Shown here in pieces: positions 33,071 to 38,170 of a DNA stretch of 38,170 nt (position 1 is its first letter; every line of letters begins with the position of its first letter). A program made the position numbers and the translations under genes. Origin of the DNA: Spartobacteria bacterium. Its GTDB lineage: Bacteria; Verrucomicrobiota; Verrucomicrobiia; Chthoniobacterales; UBA6821. The stretch is from assembly GCA_947487385.1 (NCBI GenBank), contig CANKWU010000017.1, forward strand, positions 1 through 38,170. Reading direction: 5' to 3'. The notes under the pieces were generated by a model. That model was not told the origin of the DNA and ran no database searches. It saw only the letters and a list, made by a program, of their open reading frames with translations.

Positions 33071-34105
33071 TTAGGGCAGGCGGCGCCAGACAGTCTGAGA
33101 GAGAACGGCCTCAGCGATGAGAAGGCCGGCGGCAATCAGAAGGAAAAACGCGAAATAATCATGGTAGTCGGAGCTCTTCTCGACCTCGACCTTGGTCTTT
33201 TCCATACGATCGATCTCGCGGAAAGTACGTCCCATCGAATCCGTATCCGCAGTTCGGAAATATTTTCCCTCCCCGATCTTAGCGATCTGATCGAGCAGCT
33301 TCTCGTCAAAGTCGAAGATCATCTTCCTGTAAACCGGCTTGCCCATCATATCCTTGCCGACAGGGACAGGAACTGGGCCGGTGCTTCCCGCACCGATCGA
33401 ATAGATCTTGATGCCCAGCGCTTTGGCGGCTTCCGCAGCCGTAAGAGGCTGAACCTTCCCTGCGTTGCTCGCGCCGTCGGTCAGCAGCACGATAATTCTC
33501 GTCTTCGCATCGCGGTCTTTGAGCCTGTTCGCTGCCGAGGCGAGAGCCGAACCGATCGCGGTACCATCCTCTACAAGACCAAGTTGGATGCGATCGAGAT
33601 TGGTGATCAGCCAATCATGATCAAGGGTCAGCGGACTCACGAGATAGGGTCTTCCGGCAAATGCGATGATGCCGATGCGGTCGTTGGGTCTTGCCTCGAT
33701 GAACTCTCGAGTAACTTTTTTGACAACGTCAAGACGGTTAACTCTTGAAGATCCAATCATGTAATCCTCCGCCGTCATCGATCCAGAGACATCCAGCACC
33801 AGCATGATATCGACCCCGCTGGCAGTCACATGTTCCAGCGTGTGCCCGATCTGTGGACGGGCAAGCGCGACAATGAGACAGGCCATCGCGCCGTAGACCA
33901 GTGAAGCGAGAACAGCTCCAGCCCTGGAACGTCGTTTTTTTCCCACGGCCACCACGAGCTGTGTCGAGGAAAAGAGAATTCCGGGAGTGCCACCGATCTT
34001 TCCTCGCAGTAATGCCAGCAACGGAAGTGCCAGCAGTCCCAGCAATAACCAGGGATACGCGAAGGAGAAAAACGATCCCGCAGCGATGATCAGGGTAGTC
34101 ATCAT
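33071..34105 (-). CDS. batA: BatA-type von Willebrand A membrane protein
   Basis: 344 residues: helices at about 13-32 and 64-82, then a von Willebrand A domain with MIDAS DVSGSM (105-110), DGTAIG and TDGASN, and a closing helix near 318-338. The cytoplasmic or periplasmic domain likely binds divalent metal and partner proteins. It starts four bases inside the DUF4381 gene and ends 23 bases before batB. BatA and BatB are paralogs, and both MIDAS sites look intact. Confidence 0.9.
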   Translation of the reverse strand: MMTTLIIAAGSFFSFAYPWLLLGLLALPLLALLRGKIGGTPGILFSSTQLVVAVGKKRRSRAGAVLASLVYGAMACLIVALARPQIGHTLEHVTASGVDIMLVLDVSGSMTAEDYMIGSSRVNRLDVVKKVTREFIEARPNDRIGIIAFAGRPYLVSPLTLDHDWLITNLDRIQLGLVEDGTAIGSALASAANRLKDRDAKTRIIVLLTDGASNAGKVQPLTAAEAAKALGIKIYSIGAGSTGPVPVPVGKDMMGKPVYRKMIFDFDEKLLDQIAKIGEGKYFRTADTDSMGRTFREIDRMEKTKVEVEKSSDYHDYFAFFLLIAAGLLIAEAVLSQTVWRRLP

Positions 34106-34689
34106 ACGGTCGCGGGAGCTCCAGCTTCCGGATCGTTCTTGCCAGCGGGTTGCTCCCCGCCACGGACAAACGATTCAGCAGCCTCGATCAGGCTCAGGCG
34201 TTGCTCGGAAGTCGCCTCACCCTGGGCAAATTTCAGATAATCGGAGCGGTGCAGAAACTCCGCGAGAGCCTCCTGCTCAGCGGGTATAAAGCGGAGCGAC
34301 CCTTGCAACGAGACGAGAAACTCCTCGGTAGTCTGGCGCGGCGCAGCGAGTCCCAGAGCCTCACCCAGGAATCGCCGTAGCACATCGGATACCCCGACTC
34401 CGAAGTCATGATCACTTCCCTCCGAGACTTTTCCTCGCAGGCGAGTAAGAGCATCAAGAGCAGCCTCCCGGGGTGTGATCAATTTGGCCTTTCTACGGCT
34501 TATAAACCACCAGAGAGCGCCACCGAACAGCACGACAGCTAAAAACACGCAAAGGATTAGCCAGACCGGTCCCGAAAAGAACGGGAGTGGACCCACGATA
34601 TCATGGATAGGGGCCGGCGTAGGGCCCGCAGCTCCGGGCGCGAAGCTCAGACCGGGATTAGGAACTGGTGCTTGGGGCGCATTCGTCAT
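34102..34689 (-). CDS. DUF4381-like membrane protein
   Basis: 195 residues. A Pro/Ala-rich N-terminus with DIVGPLPFF precedes one strong membrane helix at about 42-63 (VWLILCVFLAVVLFGGALWWFI). A helical cytoplasmic domain then runs from 70-180 (ALDALTRLRGKV, VSDVLRRFLGEALGLAAPRQTTEEFL, LHRSDYLKFAQGE), typical of DUF4381, which accompanies MoxR-DUF58-vWA operons. It overlaps both neighbours by four bases. Function unknown. Confidence 0.82.
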   Translation of the reverse strand: MTNAPQAPVPNPGLSFAPGAAGPTPAPIHDIVGPLPFFSGPVWLILCVFLAVVLFGGALWWFISRRKAKLITPREAALDALTRLRGKVSEGSDHDFGVGVSDVLRRFLGEALGLAAPRQTTEEFLVSLQGSLRFIPAEQEALAEFLHRSDYLKFAQGEATSEQRLSLIEAAESFVRGGEQPAGKNDPEAGAPATV

Positions 34690-35570
34690 GCCGTCATCCT
34701 CCTTCCGCGCCTGTCGAAGAAATTACGCAACACTGGCAAGTAATCCTTGTCCGTCCGCAGGGAAACCATGTCGATACCGCGTGATCCGAACATGCTGTTG
34801 AGCTCCTTGGTCCGGAGTGCGGAGAGTTCGGCATAATTGCGTGTGATTGCGCTCTTTGAGGTGTTGACCTCGATCTGTTCGCCGGTTTCCGGATCCTCAA
34901 GAAGAATGACTCCGACATCGGGCAGCTCCTCTTCGGCTGGATCCACTATCGGAAGAGCCACCATGTCATGACGCCTGGCAGAGACTGTCAGGGGACGGGT
35001 GAAGTCGCCTGTGAAAAAATCGGAAATCACGAATGCCACCGCGCGGCGGGTGATCAGCTTGTTCATGTACTCCAGCGCGCCCGCGAGATCGGTGCCGCGT
35101 CCTTTGGGTTCGAAATAGAGCATCTCGCGGATGAGCCTGAGAATGTGGTGCCGTCCTTTCTTGGGCGGGATAAAGAGTTCCACCCTGTCACTGAAGAGGA
35201 GCAATCCGACCTTGTCGTTGTTGTGGATCGCACTGAATGCCAGGATCGCCGCCACCTCGGCCGCAAGCTCCCGCTTGCTTTCCTGGACGCTTCCAAAGTT
35301 CCCTGACGCGCTGACATCCAGAATGATCATCACCGTCATCTCACGCTCCTCGGTGAATTTCTTGATGTAGGGCTCCCCGGTGCGGGCGGTTACATTCCAG
35401 TCAATGGCGCGGATCTCGTCGCCGGGCGAGTAGGGGCGAACCTCCTCGAAGTTCATCCCACGTCCCTTGAAGACGCTCTGGTACTGCCCTGCGAAGGAGG
35501 ACTCCACGAGTCGGCGCGTGCGCAACTCGAGTCGCCGGATCTTACGTAGGATTTCCCGTGTTTCGTTCAT
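34686..35570 (-). CDS. DUF58 protein with von Willebrand A-like domain
   Basis: 294 residues, no membrane helix. The DUF58 signature is complete: FKGRGMNFEEVRPYSPGDEIRAIDWNVTAR (35-63, GRG and GDE-RxIDWN). A von Willebrand-like domain follows, with ILDVSASG (83-90) and VISDFF. DUF58 proteins are constant partners of MoxR ATPases. Its stop overlaps the next gene by four bases, and it is 45 bases downstream of moxR. Confidence 0.9.
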   Translation of the reverse strand: MNETREILRKIRRLELRTRRLVESSFAGQYQSVFKGRGMNFEEVRPYSPGDEIRAIDWNVTARTGEPYIKKFTEEREMTVMIILDVSASGNFGSVQESKRELAAEVAAILAFSAIHNNDKVGLLLFSDRVELFIPPKKGRHHILRLIREMLYFEPKGRGTDLAGALEYMNKLITRRAVAFVISDFFTGDFTRPLTVSARRHDMVALPIVDPAEEELPDVGVILLEDPETGEQIEVNTSKSAITRNYAELSALRTKELNSMFGSRGIDMVSLRTDKDYLPVLRNFFDRRGRRMTA

Positions 35571-35615
35571 CGGTGGAGATTCGGAGCGGACTGACTCTCG
35601 TCAGCGCTTCCCTGC

Positions 35616-36605
35616 TCAGGGAACGGGCATTCCCTCGAAGACACGCTTTATAATCTCCTCGGAGGAAATGGACTCAGCCTCCGCCTCGTAGCTCACAGCG
35701 ACGCGGTGGCGCAGCACCTCGGTACCAATTGACTTGACGTCATGCGGAGTCACATAACCGCGGCCGTTTAGGAAGGCATGAGCCTTCGCGGCGAGCGTGA
35801 GATAGATCGTGGCGCGCGGGGAGGCGCCGTAGCGAATCAGGCCATCCAGCTTCAGGTTGTAATTGGCCGGTTCGCGCGTCGCCCAGACAAGGTCGACGAT
35901 GTAATCCTTAACCCGGTCATCGACAAAGATCGCGTTGACCACATTGCGTGCCTCGAGGATCTGCTCGCGGGTGACAAGCGCGTCGACATGGGTCTTGGGC
36001 GAGGAGGTCGCCATTGCGTCGAGAATGGAGCGCTCCTCACTGCGAGTCGGATAGCCGACCACGACCTTCAGCATGAAGCGGTCCAACTGTGCCTCGGGCA
36101 AAGGATAGGTTCCCTCCTGCTCCAGCGGGTTCTGTGTGGCAAGGACCAGGAAAGGATCAGGAAGCTTGAAGGTCTCGTCACCGATCGTGACTTGTCGTTC
36201 CTGCATCGCCTCGAGCAGCGCGCTCTGGACCTTGGCCGGGGCACGGTTGATCTCGTCGGCCAAGATGAAGTTGGCGAAGACAGGTCCCTTGCGAGTCGTG
36301 AAGACTCCCTCGCGGGGGTTATAGATCAAGGTGCCCACCAGATCCGCTGGCAGTAGATCCGGAGTGAACTGGATGCGGGAGAAGTCCCCATGGATGCAGG
36401 AGGAGAGCGTCCGGACGGTCAGGGTCTTGGCAAGGCCTGGAACTCCCTCGAGCAGGACGTGACCATTTCCCAGAAGTCCAATAATCAAGCTGCGGACCAG
36501 CCCCTGCTGGCCGATGATGACGCGGCTCATCTCCTGAGTGAGGGGTTTGACCCAGGTACTGGCCTCCTGGACGCGGCGATCGAGCTCTTGGACGGATGGA
36601 TTCAT
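35616..36605 (-). CDS. moxR: MoxR family AAA+ ATPase
   Basis: 329-residue AAA+ ATPase thought to act as a chaperone on the von Willebrand proteins downstream. Walker A is GVPGLAKT (54-61), Walker B ILADEINR (114-121, D117-E118), and sensor 1 is ATQNPLEQEGTYPLPEAQLDRF with the conserved ATQNP. The C-terminal lid contains RYGASPRAT and VTPHDVKS. It is the first gene of the Bat-type operon proper, 91 bases after purK. Conservative gene; nothing unusual. Confidence 0.95.
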   Translation of the reverse strand: MNPSVQELDRRVQEASTWVKPLTQEMSRVIIGQQGLVRSLIIGLLGNGHVLLEGVPGLAKTLTVRTLSSCIHGDFSRIQFTPDLLPADLVGTLIYNPREGVFTTRKGPVFANFILADEINRAPAKVQSALLEAMQERQVTIGDETFKLPDPFLVLATQNPLEQEGTYPLPEAQLDRFMLKVVVGYPTRSEERSILDAMATSSPKTHVDALVTREQILEARNVVNAIFVDDRVKDYIVDLVWATREPANYNLKLDGLIRYGASPRATIYLTLAAKAHAFLNGRGYVTPHDVKSIGTEVLRHRVAVSYEAEAESISSEEIIKRVFEGMPVP

Positions 36606-36696
36606 AAATCGGGGTTAATGGGACTGCTGTTTTGCTATTTTCTGTTTGAAATTTTTGCTCGTGGTTTTATCGACAACATTTTCAGACAAGCAGGAA

Positions 36697-37938
36697 TTAA
36701 ATGCGTTCAAAGATTTTTTCGAGGCCTGCGCCGGGCTTCATAAGTTTGCGAAGTTCGATCGCCTTAGCGCGCGCTTCGAGAAGACTTGCTTGAGAGGAGA
36801 GTAAGGTAAAGTGCCCCATCTTGCGGCCAGCCTTTGGCTCCCGTTTCCCATAGAGATGGAGGAAGAGCCCGGTCTCACGCAGCAGGAGCTCCCAGTGGGG
36901 CTCGCCTGGCTGCCAGAGGTCGCCCAAGAGATTCACCATCACGCCCGAGGAGCGGAGTTCGACCGACCCGAGCGGCAGACCGCAGACAGCGCGAACATGC
37001 TGGGAGAACTGACTGGTCATCGTCGTCTCAAGTGTATGGTGGCCTGAGTTGTGGGGGCGTGGAGCGAGTTCGTTCACGATCAGGTCGCCATTCTCCATGA
37101 CGAAGAACTCGGCGGTGATCAAACCGATGACACCGAGTTTCGCGGCGATTGCCGAGGTCATCTCCTGCGCTTTCTGAAGAACGATGGGATCGAGTTGTGC
37201 GGGCACGGTGGTGACATCGAGGATGCCATTCCGGTGGACATTCGCCTGAACAGGGAAGCAGAGCGTTTCCCCTTCATGAGTGCGCGCACAGATCACAGAG
37301 GCCTCCGAAGTGAAGGAAATCCTTTTTTCCAGAACGGCACGCGGTGAGGCAAGTTGCTTCCAGGCGCTTGCGGTATCGTCTCCCGTCTTGAGAGAAATCT
37401 GCCCTTTGCCATCGTAACCAAGGGCGGCGGTTTTGAGAATGGAAGAGGCATTCAGTTCGGAGAGAGCCACGGCCAATTCCTCCGCAGAGTTGATAACCCG
37501 AAAGGGAGCCACGGGAAACCCGTTGTTCTGCAAGAACTCCTTCTCCAGCACGCGATCTTGGCAGGTACGCACGACCGAGGCGGAAGGCCTTACCGGAACG
37601 CGCGTCTCCAGAAACTCTAGCGCGCCAATCGGGATATTTTCGAACTCGACTGTCACGACATCGACGGCCTCGGCAAAGCGGGCCAGTGCATCGAGATCAT
37701 CGAACGATGCGGTGATCGAGAGATCCGCACAGGAACAAGCCGGACCATCGGTAATCTCATCCAAGACCGCCACGCGGTAGCCGAGACTCTTAGCCGCCAT
37801 GGCAGACATCCGCCCCAGTTGGCCGCTTCCCAGGATTCCAATTGTTGAACCGGGAAAGAAGATTGGCCGCAAATCGGGGAATTTGCCTTCCGAAGCAGCA
37901 GGGGCCCCGTTACTATTATCGCCTTCGATTTTGATCAT
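36697..37938 (-). CDS. purK: 5-(carboxyamino)imidazole ribonucleotide synthase (PurK)
   Basis: 413-residue ATP-grasp enzyme making N5-CAIR from AIR, bicarbonate and ATP in purine synthesis. After a ~30-residue extension come TIGILGSGQLGRM, VTVEFENIP, CQDRVLEKEFLQNNGFPVAPF and KTAALGYDGKGQ, then AEFFVMENGDLIVNELAPRPHNSGHHT, all typical of PurK. The start at 37938 gives the shortest protein with an ATG; the next upstream in-frame ATG (37980) would run into the divergent gene's coding sequence. Its ATG overlaps the ATG of the divergent acyltransferase. No partner purE is in the window. Confidence 0.92.
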   Translation of the reverse strand: MIKIEGDNSNGAPAASEGKFPDLRPIFFPGSTIGILGSGQLGRMSAMAAKSLGYRVAVLDEITDGPACSCADLSITASFDDLDALARFAEAVDVVTVEFENIPIGALEFLETRVPVRPSASVVRTCQDRVLEKEFLQNNGFPVAPFRVINSAEELAVALSELNASSILKTAALGYDGKGQISLKTGDDTASAWKQLASPRAVLEKRISFTSEASVICARTHEGETLCFPVQANVHRNGILDVTTVPAQLDPIVLQKAQEMTSAIAAKLGVIGLITAEFFVMENGDLIVNELAPRPHNSGHHTLETTMTSQFSQHVRAVCGLPLGSVELRSSGVMVNLLGDLWQPGEPHWELLLRETGLFLHLYGKREPKAGRKMGHFTLLSSQASLLEARAKAIELRKLMKPGAGLEKIFERI

Positions 37939-38170
37939 GGATCGTCTTTTGTATCTGCTCGCTTTATCGGTTGTCACCATCATCCGACTGCTTCCCATCA
38001 CGGTCTGTTTTGTCTTGGGTCAAGCAATCGGACTTTTGGTGTGGATGATTCTGCCCAGCTACCGCCGTCTCTCCAAACAGAATCTCCGGATTGCTTTCGG
38101 TCCCTCGCTGAACCCTCAAGAAGCCTCCCAGATAACCCTAAAGCATTTTCTTAATCTCGGGGCCAATATC
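37937..38170 (+). CDS. LpxL/HtrB-type lysophospholipid or lipid A acyltransferase, N-terminal part
   Basis: 78 codons of an open frame that runs off the right end of the window. The N-terminal membrane helix region (LLYLLALSVVTIIRLLPITVC, then LGLLVWMI-like stretch) is followed by the family segment YRRLSKQNLRIAFGPSL and by FLNLGANI. This matches the start of HtrB/LpxL late acyltransferases, which add acyl chains to lipid A. The catalytic HX4D motif lies beyond the window, so activity cannot be judged. The ATG overlaps the purK ATG on the opposite strand. Confidence 0.75.
   Translation, partial: MDRLLYLLALSVVTIIRLLPITVCFVLGQAIGLLVWMILPSYRRLSKQNLRIAFGPSLNPQEASQITLKHFLNLGANI

Overview
The window looks like chromosomal DNA of a Gram-negative, menaquinone-using bacterium. 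I would place it in Verrucomicrobiota or a neighbouring PVC lineage. This is inferred from the gene content (futalosine-route menaquinone gene mqnC, complex I genes, Thr-Pro-rich TonB, rhomboid-like protein with a C-terminal helical tail, complete Bat operon) and from the scarcity of strong Shine-Dalgarno sequences. It is not proved by any marker gene here. All but about 2 kb is ordinary core genome.

Layout. 176-5207 (+): complex I subunits nuoB-nuoC, ribonuclease D, nadC, birA and tsaD, mostly with overlapping or closely spaced ends. 5283-6461 (-): an M24 aminopeptidase. 6579-8403 (+): rpsN and a CNNM/CorC-type membrane protein. 8590-13579 (-): a probable operon of a DUF985 cupin, exbB, exbD, tonB, mqnC and a secreted trypsin-like protease. 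13690-16577 (+): an exported protein of unknown function and the ABC-F ATPase uup.

16644-18704 differs from everything around it. It is AT-richer and holds two compact gene units, each ending in a 126-bp imperfect palindrome with CTAAC/GTTAG ends. These palindromes have the architecture of integron attC sites, and the stop codon of each unit's last gene lies inside the left CTAAC box. I read this as a small integron cassette array without an integrase in view. Cassette 1 carries a ClpP-fold serine-dehydrogenase-type protease plus an overlapping 62-residue ORF. Cassette 2 carries a protein with two predicted membrane helices and an unknown soluble domain. A further ~103-bp imperfect palindrome sits directly to the right. 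This is the most interesting part of the window.

18819-22465 (-): a Tat-exported aldo/keto reductase, a family 2 glycosyltransferase overlapping mazG, and a rhomboid-like protein lacking the catalytic serine motif. 22590-23894 (+): a double class II aldolase whose second domain has lost its metal ligands. 23945-25209 (-): a split YjjP/YjjB (ThrE-type) exporter, divergent from GTP-dependent PEP carboxykinase (25361-27208, +).

27370-37938 (-): purK followed by a full Bat-type operon (moxR, DUF58, DUF4381, batA, a batB-batC fusion, batD, batE-like) and a DUF3108 protein. The window ends in the start of a divergent LpxL/HtrB-type acyltransferase whose ATG overlaps that of purK. No rRNA, tRNA, CRISPR array or transposase was seen, and no stretch longer than 300 bases lacks a gene.
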